Part shown: piece by piece, positions 25,401 to 33,338 of the stretch | Layout of the letters: each line of letters opens with the position of its first letter | Numbering within the stretch: the stretch's first letter is position 1 | From: Streptomyces sp. NRRL F-2580 | Lineage (GTDB): Bacteria > Actinomycetota > Actinomycetes > Streptomycetales > Streptomycetaceae | DNA length: 64,000 nt | Direction of reading: 5' to 3' | Assembly (NCBI RefSeq): GCF_000720115.1 | Contig: NZ_JOIR01000002.1 | Coordinates: 124,001-188,000, forward strand | The notes under the pieces: generated by a model | Told to the model about the DNA's origin: nothing | The model's database searches: none | What the model saw: the letters and a program-made list of their open reading frames with translations, nothing else | Made by a program: the position numbers and the translations under genes

Positions 25401-26992
25401 ACCCAGGCGCCGCCCCGGTCGTCGAGCTGGCTGAGGAGGCCCTCGTCCGTGAAGTGGCGGACGAGTCCGGACTCGGGGTCGGTGACCGTGTATCCACCGT
25501 CCGCATCGAGGACGAGCGGCCAGCGCTGACCGTGGCCGGGGAGCACCGGAGTTCCGGGCTCCGGGTGCGGATAGGCGAGCAGGCTGCCGTCCTCCCGTAC
25601 GAGGATCACGCCTTCCTCGTCGATCTCCAGGCGCTGGTCGACCGTGGACGCCCACGTCGGACCGAACCAGCGGCCCGCGCGGTACGAGGACTCGAACGTA
25701 CGGGTGAACACGAGCGGCAGCGAGCCCGGGAGGACCAGGTCGGTCTGCGGCAGGACCATCCGGCCCGTCGCGACGTCGACCGGATCGCCCTTGCACTTCA
25801 GGTCCGCCTTGCGGCGGGCCACGGCCTCGGCCTCGGCCTTCGTGGCCGCCCGCGCGGCGCCCGTGCTCGCCGCTTCCTCGGCGAAGCGGGCGCCGGCTCG
25901 GAGGGTGGGCAGGCCCTTCGAGCCGATGAGGTCGGGAAGGAGACGGCCCTTGAACTCGCTGGGGTCCGCCATGTAGCTGTCGATCAGCGGGCCGGGGATG
26001 CGTTCGGGGTGGGACGCCGTGGAGACGAGACCGGCCAGCGTCATGGTGAAGTTCTGCTGGAAGTCGGCCGGGTGCGTCAGGTTGTACGGGTCGAACGGGT
26101 TCAGGCTGCGGGCGAAGTTCAGCGTTCCCGCCGCGCCCTTGGCCACGCCGCCCGCGAGGTGGGTGAGCTCGACTGCCTCCGAGCCCGCGTAGTCGACCAG
26201 CCCGGCCAGGAGCCGGTCCTTCGCCGGGGGCTCGGCCGGTGCGTGCTCCATGGCGGCCTTCAGGGTGCGCTCGGCCGTCGCGGCGGCCTCGTCGCGCTGT
26301 CTGCGGGCCTCGTCGAGGATCTCCTTGGCCCGCTTGCGGGCGGCCTCACCCGGGTCGGCGCCCTCCACCGGCACCGGACCCGGATCGCGGCCGGCCTTCG
26401 ACGCCGCCTCGAAGGCGTCCTCCTTGGCGACATGTGCCTCGTGGGCGTCCTTCGTCGCCTTCACCGCCGCCTTGTGGAGCGCGATCGCCTCGCCCGCCTG
26501 CTTCTGTGCCCACTCCACCGTCTCCGCGTACCGGGTGAGCGCGCCGCTCGCCGACTCGCACGCGTCGGAGGCGCGCAGCCAGTCGGTGGGGTGCATCGCG
26601 AACTTCTCGCGGAACGTGTCGGCGGCCTGCCCCTTCCACCGGCCCGAGTCCAGGGCCCTCATGCCCTGCCCGACCCGTTCGAAGGCGGCCTGGAAGTCCG
26701 TGAAGTGCTTGGCGGACGCCCGGATCGCCGACGGCTTGCCGTGGACCAGCTCGTCCGCCTGCTCGCTCTGGCCGAGCTCCTGCTCCGGTACCGAAGCCCC
26801 GAGACGGGAGGCGACGCCGTCGCCGAAGTCCTCGACCTTGTCGGCCCAGTCGTGCGCGCCGACTTTGTCGAGTGCGCCGCCGACCTCGTCGGTGGCCCGG
26901 TCCACCCCGTGACCGATGACCTTCTTCGCCGAGTCGACCCCGTCCCCGATCTTGTCGAGTCCCTTGTCGACCAGGCCGCCCCAGTCCGTCAT
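22427..26992 (-). CDS. RHS-repeat polymorphic toxin, WXG-like N-terminus, Ntox28-like C-terminus
   Basis: A 1521-aa exported toxin. Residues 1-230 form a helical putative type VII secretion domain with a WxG turn (WKG 119-121). Residues 395-470 are a DUF6531 region (KGDPVDVATGRMVL). About 490-1290 are YD/RHS repeats of the type LGHTTRYVYDEQGRL. The core motif near 1380 reads RYLTPDPLGLAP and ends DPLGL. The tip, about 1399-1521, has NHNHYDAARREAGGE, ARKKDGTPFDHI and ARNGLDHVRRTLERE, matching polymorphic toxin type 28 (a predicted RNase). The tip DNA (22.43-22.80 kb) is clearly poorer in GC than the RHS body. It overlaps the WXG-like partner by ATGA and is followed by an immunity gene. Confidence 0.92.
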   Translation of the reverse strand: MTDWGGLVDKGLDKIGDGVDSAKKVIGHGVDRATDEVGGALDKVGAHDWADKVEDFGDGVASRLGASVPEQELGQSEQADELVHGKPSAIRASAKHFTDFQAAFERVGQGMRALDSGRWKGQAADTFREKFAMHPTDWLRASDACESASGALTRYAETVEWAQKQAGEAIALHKAAVKATKDAHEAHVAKEDAFEAASKAGRDPGPVPVEGADPGEAARKRAKEILDEARRQRDEAAATAERTLKAAMEHAPAEPPAKDRLLAGLVDYAGSEAVELTHLAGGVAKGAAGTLNFARSLNPFDPYNLTHPADFQQNFTMTLAGLVSTASHPERIPGPLIDSYMADPSEFKGRLLPDLIGSKGLPTLRAGARFAEEAASTGAARAATKAEAEAVARRKADLKCKGDPVDVATGRMVLPQTDLVLPGSLPLVFTRTFESSYRAGRWFGPTWASTVDQRLEIDEEGVILVREDGSLLAYPHPEPGTPVLPGHGQRWPLVLDADGGYTVTDPESGLVRHFTDEGLLSQLDDRGGAWVAFAYDETGTPTALSHSGGYELRLSSSEGRITGLALADGTEVLRYAYTDGHLTHVTNSSGRPLRFGYDELGRITSWTDTNDRHFDYVYDDQHRCVAQSGANGHLDVRFAYGDGSTTYTDSHGHATRYLVDDRARITAEIDPTGAVTQFTHDAYDHLLTRTDPLGHTTRYVYDEQGRLTTVVRPDGREVQAEYDALGLPVTVTQPDGRVTRATYDGHGNRTSATAPHGATNRFTYDVRGHLASVTDALGAVTTVRCDPAGLPVEITDPLGATTRYTRDAFGRPITVTDPLGHTTRLTWSVEGRLLHRQSADGSTESWTYDGEGNCTSHTDPVGGVTLSEYGDFDLLTARTGPDGVRYSFTHDTELRLTSVTNPQGLTWTYAYDSAGRLASETDFDDRTLTYGYDAAGRLVSRTNALGATTTYAHDALSLLLRKETADGVTSYAYDAFDELARAVSPDGTTLALVRDQYGRVVSETVDGRTLTRTYDAAGRGAGRTTPAGAFSEWTYDAAGRRSALSASGRTLTFERDAAGRELTRAIGPDLTLAHAYDPVGRLTDQHLVGRDGRTLQRRGYGYRADGALTAIDDALAGPRTFTLDPAARVTAVDATDWTERYAYDDAGNQTAASWPSRHPGAEARGDRSYTGTRITRAGSVRYEHDALGRVTLRQKTRLSRKPDTWHYEWDAEDRLTGVTTPDGTRWRYRYDALSRRTAKQRLAPTGEVAEETLFTWDGTTLCEQTAGPVTLTWTHHGLHPLTQAERVLGTTDDRFFAIVTDLIGTPRELVDEAGEIAWRARSTLWGSTAWTRDAAAYTPLRFPGQYFDPESGLHHNYFRTYDPETARYLTPDPLGLAPAPNPATYVHNPHTWSDPLGLTPCPKLGLSDAAQRAIEKLENIKADPVGEINSQPNHNHYDAARREAGGEVVARKKDGTPFDHIADLTQARNGLDHVRRTLEREISNLPDSITDRGLEVLINKRKEAIQMLDRLNGFLHSIGHR

Positions 26993-27624
26993 CAGCCCTC
27001 ACCACCCGGCTGCGGCTCGGGTGCGGGGCCGACCATGCCGTCCACCAAGCCGTCCATGTCATCGCGCAGGCCGACGGCGTCGAGGATCTGGTTGGACAGG
27101 AGGATGTCCGAGCTGTTGACGTCCCGGACGGCCGTCTTCCAGGCCTCGTTGCCGTTCTTCGTGGCCTCGTCGAAGGACTCGGGGCCGTAGTCGGCGTCCC
27201 GTATCTGGGTGATCGGGTTGTCGGAGAGGACCTCGCCCCAGTTTTTGTCGATGACGTCCTTCTCGGAGGCGTACGGATTGCCGAGCGCCGCGTTCGTCAC
27301 GACCTTGAAGCTCCCCTGGATGTACTGCTCCTGTTCGTGCACCAGGCCCGCCGACAGCCCCACGTTCTTGGCGAACGCGTTCCCCTGCTGCACCAGCGAG
27401 CGGACTCCCCAGCCCCAGCGCTCGCAGAACGTGCCCAGTGTTGACGTCAGACCCGCGTGCCCGGTCTCCAGCCCGCTGAGCCCCAGCTCGGTGAAGCCGC
27501 CGCCCATGCTCGCCGTGCCCACCGACCCGAGTTCCTTCAACTCGGCCAGGCTGTCCGTGATGCCCTTGGCGATCTGGCCCAACGCCTGCTTCGAGACGTC
27601 GAGGTCCGCGCCGTCCCCGCTCAC
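26992..27624 (-). CDS. WXG100-like secretion partner of the RHS toxin, 210 aa
   Basis: The GTG at 27624 overlaps the SseB-like stop (GTGA), and the stop overlaps the RHS start (ATGA), so this is the middle gene of a tightly coupled operon. The protein is helical: SKQALGQIAKGITDSLAEL, then FCERWGWGVRSLVQQGNAF (about residues 67-85, with a W-x-W-G turn), then LVHEQEQYIQGSFKVV. This resembles the ESX/WXG100 helix-turn-helix used in type VII secretion. The C-terminal 90 residues are polar and end in a Pro/Gly-rich tail. It probably acts as chaperone or co-secreted partner of the RHS protein. Confidence 0.75.
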   Translation of the reverse strand: MSGDGADLDVSKQALGQIAKGITDSLAELKELGSVGTASMGGGFTELGLSGLETGHAGLTSTLGTFCERWGWGVRSLVQQGNAFAKNVGLSAGLVHEQEQYIQGSFKVVTNAALGNPYASEKDVIDKNWGEVLSDNPITQIRDADYGPESFDEATKNGNEAWKTAVRDVNSSDILLSNQILDAVGLRDDMDGLVDGMVGPAPEPQPGGEG

Positions 27625-28127
27625 GCGGCCGCCTCCCCGTCGAGCGCCGCCGCGTCCGGGACGATCCCCCGCACGGGCGGGAGCAGCATGCCGTCCGGCC
27701 CCGCCGCGTTCCACGCGACCCCGCACGGAAAGTCCAGCGCCGGCACGATCCCGTCGAGCAGCCGCGCGCCGACCACCCGCCGGTACGTCCACGCGCGGTC
27801 GCCCTCGGCCCGGGCCTCGGCGAACCTCCCCAACGCCTCCTCGTCGGAGAAGACGCAGATCCAGTCCAGCCCGCCGAATTCGGCCGTCCACAGCCCGCCC
27901 CGCGCGTCCAACGGCACCAGGACCACCCGGCTACGGAAGTCCGCCAGCCGCTCCAGCACGGCCTCCCGGGCCTTCGCCACCGGATCGGGCCCCGCCACCG
28001 GAGCGGCCTCCACCGAACCGGCGGCGACCACATCCGACGGCCGCGAAGGCCTCGAACTCGCGTGCCGTGCAACGGCATCGGCGCGCAGCCGACCCCACTC
28101 CTCGTCGAACCCCACCTGGACCCCCAC
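27621..28127 (-). CDS. SseB-like protein, first gene of the RHS operon
   Basis: A 168-aa protein whose central part (VVLVPLDARGGLWTAEFGGL, WICVFSDEEALGRFAEAR) is the SseB N-terminal domain found in actinobacterial secretion-associated proteins. The N-terminal 50 residues are Ala/Pro-rich. The GTG at 28127 is used; an in-frame GTG at 28115 is an alternative. Its stop overlaps the WXG-like gene start. SseB proteins recur in front of RHS/type VII toxin genes in Streptomyces and may serve as adaptors. Confidence 0.8.
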   Translation of the reverse strand: MGVQVGFDEEWGRLRADAVARHASSRPSRPSDVVAAGSVEAAPVAGPDPVAKAREAVLERLADFRSRVVLVPLDARGGLWTAEFGGLDWICVFSDEEALGRFAEARAEGDRAWTYRRVVGARLLDGIVPALDFPCGVAWNAAGPDGMLLPPVRGIVPDAAALDGEAAA

Positions 28128-28165
28128 CCCGTACGTCCTGATCGAACGAACCTTCGCCTGCTGTG

Positions 28166-28185
28166 GTGAAGTGAGTCAACTTCAC
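28166..28185. promoter_or_regulatory. Inverted repeat upstream of the RHS toxin operon
   Basis: GTGAAGT-gagtca-ACTTCAC, a 7-bp inverted repeat 39 bp before the first start of the operon, in a position suited to an operator or promoter element. The related string GTGAAGTTG also occurs at 29623-29631 upstream of the aminotransferase. Confidence 0.4.
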
Positions 28186-28350
28186 TGTTCTGTAGTGCAC
28201 AGATCGAGACAGGCGTGCGGGGTTCTCGGTGGCCGGTGTTGTGGGTTGGCTTTGGCCGATCAGCGAGTTGGTGGGTATTCGGCTTCTGTGCTCGCGTGGC
28301 GGGATTGCGTTGCAGGAGCAACAGTGTCCCGCCTGCCGGAGGGGGTGGGC

Positions 28351-29583
28351 TCAGATGCCGCCGTACTCCGTCAGGGCGCGGCCCAGGCGGGCCGCGCCTT
28401 CCCTGATCTCCGGTGGGGTGTGGGTCGTGAAGGAGAGGCGGAGGGTGCGGGGGTCCGGGGTGGTCGGGTGGAAGGGGGCTCCCGGGACGAAGGCGACGCC
28501 GTGGGTGACCGCCGTCTTGAGGAGGGCCGTCGCGTCGTGGCCCTCGGGCAGTCGGGCCCATATGAACATGCCGCCCGCGGGGAGGTTCCACTCGCAGTCG
28601 GCCGGGAGGGTCCGGCTCAGGGCGTCGTGCAGGGCGTCGCGCCGTTCGCGGTACGCCGTGCGGACCGTGGCGATGTGCGCGGTCAGGTCCGTCGTCGCCA
28701 GGTAGTGGGCCGCCGCGAGCTGGTCCACCGTCGAAGTGTGGAGGTCCGCGACCTGCTTCGCGACCACCGCGGCCCGGCGCAGGGCCGCCGGGGCCCGGAG
28801 CCACCCCAGGCGGAGCCCCGGCGCCATGATCTTCGAGAAGCTGCCGATCAGGGCCGTACGGTCCTCCGCCCCCGGGTGCGCCGCGAGCCACGGGACGTCG
28901 GAGCCCTCGTAGCGGAGGTCCCCGTACGGGTCGTCCTCCACCAGCCACAGTCCGAGGCGCGCCGCGATCCGCGCCACCGCCGCCCGCCGGGGGGCCGGCA
29001 GGGTGCGTCCCGTCGGGTTCTGGAAGGTGGGGACGGTGTAGAGCAGCTTCGGGCGTTCGCGGGCCACGAGGTCCGCCAGGGCCTCGGGGATGATGCCCTC
29101 CCCGTCGCAGGGCACGGCCACCACCCGCGCTCCCGCCAGCCGGAAGCACTGGATCGCCGCCAGGTAGGTGGGGTCCTCGGCCAGCACCACGTCCCCGGGT
29201 TCGATCAGGGCGGCGGTGATGAGGGCGAGGGCCTGCTGGGAGCCCGAGGTGACGATGACGTCGTCCGCGTCGGTCGGCAGGCCGCGCGCCGCGGCGCGGG
29301 CGGCGACGGCCGCGCGGAGTTCCGGCGCGCCCTCGGTGGTCGAGTACTGGAGCGCGCGCCGGGCCGACACCGCGAAGGCGGCGTCGTACGCGGCCCGCAG
29401 GCCCTCGGTGTCGAAGAGCTCGGGCGCGGGGAGGCCGCCGGCGAAGGAGATGATCCCGGGGCGTTCGGTGAGCGCGAGGATCTCGCGTACGGGAGAACCC
29501 TCGACCGAGGTCGCGCGGGCGGCGAACGCGGGTGGCGGCGACGTGGGCACAACGGCGTTGGCAGGCATGGCGGTAGCAGGCAT
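28351..29583 (-). CDS. PLP-dependent aminotransferase (class I/II, 2-aminoadipate/MocR-type catalytic domain)
   Basis: 410 aa from ATG 29583, which follows GGAGGAGCGCCC. Fold type I aminotransferase: ISFAGGLPAPELFD is the N-terminal substrate loop, SGSQQALALI the PLP-phosphate region, YTVPTFQNPTGRTL the N-P-T-G motif, DDPYGDLRYEG the Asp/Tyr pair, and LIGSFSKIMAPGLRLGW the Schiff-base lysine in S-F-S-K. It resembles LysN-like enzymes and the catalytic half of MocR regulators but has no wHTH domain. The substrate is uncertain (aromatic, branched-chain or 2-aminoadipate). Confidence 0.92.
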   Translation of the reverse strand: MPATAMPANAVVPTSPPPAFAARATSVEGSPVREILALTERPGIISFAGGLPAPELFDTEGLRAAYDAAFAVSARRALQYSTTEGAPELRAAVAARAAARGLPTDADDVIVTSGSQQALALITAALIEPGDVVLAEDPTYLAAIQCFRLAGARVVAVPCDGEGIIPEALADLVARERPKLLYTVPTFQNPTGRTLPAPRRAAVARIAARLGLWLVEDDPYGDLRYEGSDVPWLAAHPGAEDRTALIGSFSKIMAPGLRLGWLRAPAALRRAAVVAKQVADLHTSTVDQLAAAHYLATTDLTAHIATVRTAYRERRDALHDALSRTLPADCEWNLPAGGMFIWARLPEGHDATALLKTAVTHGVAFVPGAPFHPTTPDPRTLRLSFTTHTPPEIREGAARLGRALTEYGGI

Positions 29584-29723
29584 GGGCGCTCCTCCGGGGA
29601 CGGGTGCGCGCATCGTAGTCAGGTGAAGTTGTAGACGCCATGTATTTATCGGGCGGTGGACCGTGGTGGACGGTGGCGAACGGACCCCTCCCCATCTGAC
29701 GCCGCATCAGCTAGACCGTTCCC

Positions 29724-30593
29724 ATGACGACAGGAGAGCAGGAACCCCGGCAGGGCACCCGGCAGGGCACCCGCGTCGACGACTACGCCGCGCTCGCGTC
29801 CGTCGGCCCCTACGGTGTCCGCCCCGGCCACGCGCTGATCACCATGGTGGAACCGCACCCGGGCCACGAGTACGCGTACAACCGCTGGTACGAGGACGAC
29901 CACTACTACGCCGGCGCCATGGCCATGCCGTGGATGTACGCGGGCCGCCGCTGGGTCGCCACCCGCGAGCTCCAGGAGCTGCGCTACCCGGAGAAGTCGG
30001 CCGTCGCCCAACCGGTCACCGCGGGCTGCTACATATCGACGTACTGGGTCACCGAGGGCCGCTACGACGAGCACATGAAGTGGACCGTCGGCATCAACAA
30101 GCGCCTGAACCGCGACGGCCGCGTCTACCAGGACCGCACCCACGTCTTCACGGCCTTCCAGGACCACGCGGCCACCGTCTACCGCGACGGCGCCGCCGGC
30201 CCGCGGGACTTCCACGCCCTCGACCACCCGTACGCCGGCCTCGTGGTCCAGGTCGTCGACGCCGACGGGCCCGAGCAGCGGGCCGAGTTGCTGGAGTGGC
30301 TGCGCTCGCACGCCCTGCCGAAGCGGCTGCACGGCTCTCCGGCCGCGCTGGTGACGGTCTTCCGGCCCACCCCGCTGCCCGGCGACCGGATGACGTACGT
30401 CAAGCAGGTCGAGGGGGTCGACACCAGGCTCACGCTGCTGTGGTTCCTGGAGGCCGATCCGCGCGAGTGCTGGGACCGCTTCCGGGGGCTGGACGCCGAG
30501 GTCGCGGAGGCGGGGCTGGGGCGGGTGGAGCTGGTGGCGCCGTTCATCCCGACGGTGCCGGGGACGGACCGGTACGTGGACCAGCTGCGCTGA
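29724..30593 (+). CDS. EthD-like / dimeric alpha-beta barrel family protein, 289 aa
   Basis: The region HALITMVEPHPGHEYAYNRWY (about residues 34-54, in two parts) followed by EDDHYYAGAMAMPWMYAGRRW is the N-terminal ferredoxin-like half typical of EthD-like proteins, in which N-R-W-Y-x-x-D-H precedes a pocket. A second half with ALVTVFRPTPLPG and TLLWFLEADPRECWDRF looks like a repeat of the same fold. No signal peptide. Such proteins occur beside degradation enzymes and may be oxygenases or ligand binders. It is divergent from the aminotransferase with a 140-bp spacer. The function is inferred weakly. Confidence 0.7.
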   Translation: MTTGEQEPRQGTRQGTRVDDYAALASVGPYGVRPGHALITMVEPHPGHEYAYNRWYEDDHYYAGAMAMPWMYAGRRWVATRELQELRYPEKSAVAQPVTAGCYISTYWVTEGRYDEHMKWTVGINKRLNRDGRVYQDRTHVFTAFQDHAATVYRDGAAGPRDFHALDHPYAGLVVQVVDADGPEQRAELLEWLRSHALPKRLHGSPAALVTVFRPTPLPGDRMTYVKQVEGVDTRLTLLWFLEADPRECWDRFRGLDAEVAEAGLGRVELVAPFIPTVPGTDRYVDQLR

Positions 30594-30596
30594 CCG

Positions 30597-30745
30597 TGCG
30601 TGCGCCGGTGCCGGTGCCGGTGCACCTGACCGTGCCGGTGCCGGTGCCGGTGCCGGTGCTCGTGCCGCTGACCGTCTCGGTGCCGGTGCCGGTGCCGGTG
30701 CCGATGTCGATGCCGGTGCCGGTGCTCGTGCCCGTTTTCGTACGC
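30597..30745. repeat. Hexanucleotide (GGTGCC)n tandem repeat array
   Basis: About 150 bp of imperfect GGTGCC repeats begin three bases after the EthD-like stop codon, in runs of two to five perfect units broken by related hexamers. Read through, it would encode Val-Pro pairs on the plus strand and Gly-Thr pairs on the minus strand. No start or ribosome-binding site makes it a gene. Confidence 0.85.
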
Positions 30746-30830
30746 GGACATGGCCGAGCCCCCTCGGCCAAGACGGCGGACCGGTCGAGAGGGCTCAAGT
30801 AGGAGGGATGGTGGGGACGCGACATGATCT

Positions 30831-31040
30831 TCAGGCGAGGCGTCCCAGGCGGCCCTCGGTGACGTCGGCGACGAAGGAGGTCCAGGAGCCGGGCGCGAAG
30901 GTGAGGGACGGACCGTCCTGCACCTTCGAGTCGCGGACGGCGATGGCCTCCATGACGGGGGACTTGACCTCGACGCAGGCGCCGTTGGCGGAGTAGGAGG
31001 ACTTGATCCAGTTGTCCGTGGCGCCCTGACGAATAGCCAT
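30831..31040 (-). CDS. scr2: DUF397 protein, Scr2 orthologue
   Basis: 69 aa from ATG 31040, preceded by GGAGAGAAAC. The DUF397 signature is DNWIKSSYSANGACVEVK followed by IAVRDSKVQDGP and APGSWTSFVADV. It lies 207 bp after the scr1-like XRE gene on the same strand. In S. coelicolor (from memory), the SCO4441/SCO4442 pair Scr1/Scr2 behaves as a toxin-antitoxin-like regulatory pair that stimulates antibiotic production; the neighbouring GPP34 and carboxypeptidase genes support orthology. Confidence 0.85.
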   Translation of the reverse strand: MAIRQGATDNWIKSSYSANGACVEVKSPVMEAIAVRDSKVQDGPSLTFAPGSWTSFVADVTEGRLGRLA

Positions 31041-31247
31041 GTTTCTCTCCGGTGAGCGAGTAGTTCCGGTGTCTTGTCGGCCATTTCCGGCTGACCTGAT
31101 CGACGCTACCCGTAGCTCCTGATAGGTGAAGGAAGCGTTCACCCGACCGAGTGGCATATTCCATTCAGGCCTTATGTGGCCGGGGAGTGACGGTGTACCG
31201 TACCGACCCCTTCGCCACTCGCCCGGTACATCACGTAGTCATTCGGC

Positions 31248-32132
31248 CTATTCGCCCTTGTCGGCATATTCGTCGATAATCCCGGAGATGAACTGGCGGG
31301 TCTGGTCGACGTTGAGGGCCTGCGCGCGCAGGTGTTCGTACATCACGCTGTACCTCTGCACGTCGTTGGCCTTCTCCAGGTACAGGTCGCTCGTCACGCC
31401 CTCGATGTAGACGACCGTCGAGTCGGACGCGTCCGGGAACTCCAGGATCGCGTACTGGCCGTTGACCCCGGGATGGGCGCCCAGCGAGAAGGGCATCACC
31501 TGTACCGTCACGTGCGGCTGCTCCGACTGCTCTATCAAGTACTCCAGCTGCCGGGTCATCAGCTGAGCGTCGCCCACCTGCCGCCGCAGCGCGGCCTCGT
31601 CGATGACCGCCCACAGGCGCAGCGGGCCGAGCTCCGGGTTGTTGTTGTCGGTCTCGGAGAGCCGCTTCTGGCGGTGCATCCGGACCTGCACCCGTTTGTC
31701 CACGTCGGCCGGGGCGGTCTCCGGCCACGCACCGCGGACGAGGGACTGGGCGTACTCCGTGGTCTGGAGCAGGCCAGGGATCACCAGGGGTTCGTACGTG
31801 CGCAGGCTGGCGGCGTCCGTCTCCAGGCCGATGTAGACGCTGTACGGGATGTCGCCGAAGGCGTGCCACCAGCCCTGCTGGCGGGAGTCCTTGGCCATCT
31901 GCATGAGCGAGTCGATGAGCCGGCGGTCCTCGACCTCGTACACGTCGCACAGGTCGCGGACGTCTCGCTGGCTGATGGACCGGCGGCCGTTCTCCAGCCG
32001 GCTGATCTTCGACTGGGAGACGAGGAGGCGCTCGGCGACCTGTTCGGCCGTCATGCCCTTGTCCTCGCGGAGCTTGCGCAACTCCATGCCCAGTCGGCGG
32101 CGTCGGACGGTGGGATTGACATTGGACGCCAC
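31248..32132 (-). CDS. scr1: XRE-family regulator with DUF5753 domain, Scr1 orthologue
   Basis: 294 aa from GTG 32132, with GGAGGTGCC just upstream; the longer in-frame extension to 32333 has no start signal. The HTH domain covers residues 12-70 (GMELRKLREDKGMTAEQVA, QSKISRLENGRRSISQ). DUF5753 follows at about 105-285 with PLVIPGLLQTTEYAQSLV and VTVQVMPFSLGAHPG. It is a cytoplasmic DNA-binding regulator, predicted partner of the DUF397 protein downstream. It is a different lineage from the 11.8-kb XRE gene and has no adjacent ATPase gene. Confidence 0.92.
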   Translation of the reverse strand: MASNVNPTVRRRRLGMELRKLREDKGMTAEQVAERLLVSQSKISRLENGRRSISQRDVRDLCDVYEVEDRRLIDSLMQMAKDSRQQGWWHAFGDIPYSVYIGLETDAASLRTYEPLVIPGLLQTTEYAQSLVRGAWPETAPADVDKRVQVRMHRQKRLSETDNNNPELGPLRLWAVIDEAALRRQVGDAQLMTRQLEYLIEQSEQPHVTVQVMPFSLGAHPGVNGQYAILEFPDASDSTVVYIEGVTSDLYLEKANDVQRYSVMYEHLRAQALNVDQTRQFISGIIDEYADKGE

Positions 32133-32417
32133 GGGAACGGCACCTCCGCCTTCTTCTGTCGTGCAGCGATCTCTCTGCGTGTCTGATGTCGAGCAGACTG
32201 CCACCGAAGCGGGCGCCGCCGCTGGGGAACGGCAGGGAAAACACAGACGCGCGGGGCGGCGGGGTCGGCGAACCGGCCCCGCCACCCCGCGCGCTGGCGG
32301 CTCCCGAACCGGGTCTTTGCGGACGTCGGTCACGGCGATGGCGTTGCGATGGAGCTCAGGTGGAGCTGGCCTGGATCCGGGTGGATCCGTGGACCGGAAC
32401 TGGTCGTAACCGGTGGA

Positions 32418-33152
32418 TCAGTGCGCGGCCGCGCGGGCCATCGCACCGGTCCGGCGCGGCTGCAGCGGGACGCTGCTCGCCGTGGCCCGGGCCGGTGGTG
32501 CCGGTGCGCGGTCACGGCGCGGCTGTGCGGCCACACCGTTCTGGACGTCCATCACGGCATGCGCCACGAGTCCGCCCATCGGGTCGTGCCGGATCAGGTC
32601 CCGCAGTCGGGACCTGGACGACCGCCCCTCGTTGCCGGGGTACAGGTGCTTGCCGAGTCCGACCGCGTGGGCCAGTGCGGCAAGCGCCGCGGTCCGCGGG
32701 TCCGGCGGTACGCCGGTGCGGATCGCACTGTCGAGCCGGGCTCGGATCTCCCGGCTGATCTCCGTGTCCGTCGCCTGGTAGCGAGTTGTCGGCAACACAC
32801 CGCACATCTGTCCCGCGACGGCATGGACCATGCCGCAGCGCTCCAGATGAGCGAGGTAAATCTGACGGAGCCCCAGTCGGGGTCCGCCGATCCAGTGGAC
32901 GGCCCGTACCGGGCTGCCGCGCCTGCGCAGCAGTTCCAGTGCGGAGTCCAGAGTCGGATCTCCTGTCGGCCGTGGCATCACCACGGCGATACGATCCCCA
33001 TCAGGGGCTATCCGTCCTGCCAGAGCCAGCTCCACTAGCTGTGCCCCGGCCAGGCCGAGGTCGAGCGACTGCGGCTGCGCCGTGGTACCCGTGGCCGGGT
33101 CCAAGGCGAGCAGCAGAAGCTCCTCCGGAATTGTTCTGCGGCTCCTGCCCAT
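32418..33152 (-). CDS. GPP34 (GOLPH3/VPS74)-family protein
   Basis: A 244-aa soluble protein: IPEELLLLALDPATG is the conserved start of the GPP34 domain, LDLGLAGAQLVELALAGRI the next helix pair, and RLRDLIRHDPMG the later signature. The eukaryotic relatives bind phosphoinositides at the Golgi; bacterial members are common in Streptomyces and of unknown role, possibly membrane-lipid binding. The last 40 residues are Ala/Arg/Pro-rich. It is divergent from the D-Ala-D-Ala carboxypeptidase with a 186-bp spacer, an association that appears conserved in Streptomyces. Confidence 0.88.
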   Translation of the reverse strand: MGRSRRTIPEELLLLALDPATGTTAQPQSLDLGLAGAQLVELALAGRIAPDGDRIAVVMPRPTGDPTLDSALELLRRRGSPVRAVHWIGGPRLGLRQIYLAHLERCGMVHAVAGQMCGVLPTTRYQATDTEISREIRARLDSAIRTGVPPDPRTAALAALAHAVGLGKHLYPGNEGRSSRSRLRDLIRHDPMGGLVAHAVMDVQNGVAAQPRRDRAPAPPARATASSVPLQPRRTGAMARAAAH

Positions 33153-33338
33153 CCATGCCTCCCCGCGTGGATGAGTGACAGGGTGACGCCTCTCACATTC
33201 ATCTGTCGAGAGCGCGTGGCCGCTTTGTGGGGGAACCCGCAGCTATGTCGTTCTCGTCTAGCACGTGGGCGATGCCCCCGAGACGGGACACTGTTAGACA
33301 TTCGGACAGCCGGACGTGGCGGCGATGGAGGAGGAACG

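Noticed and set aside
22823..27190. 1455-codon plus-strand frame opposite the RHS gene
   Set aside because: Shadow of the RHS repeats; translation lacks any domain and RHS/YD repeats on the minus strand are unmistakable.
30597..30745. CRISPR-like array
   Set aside because: The units are contiguous hexamers without unique spacers and no cas genes are present.
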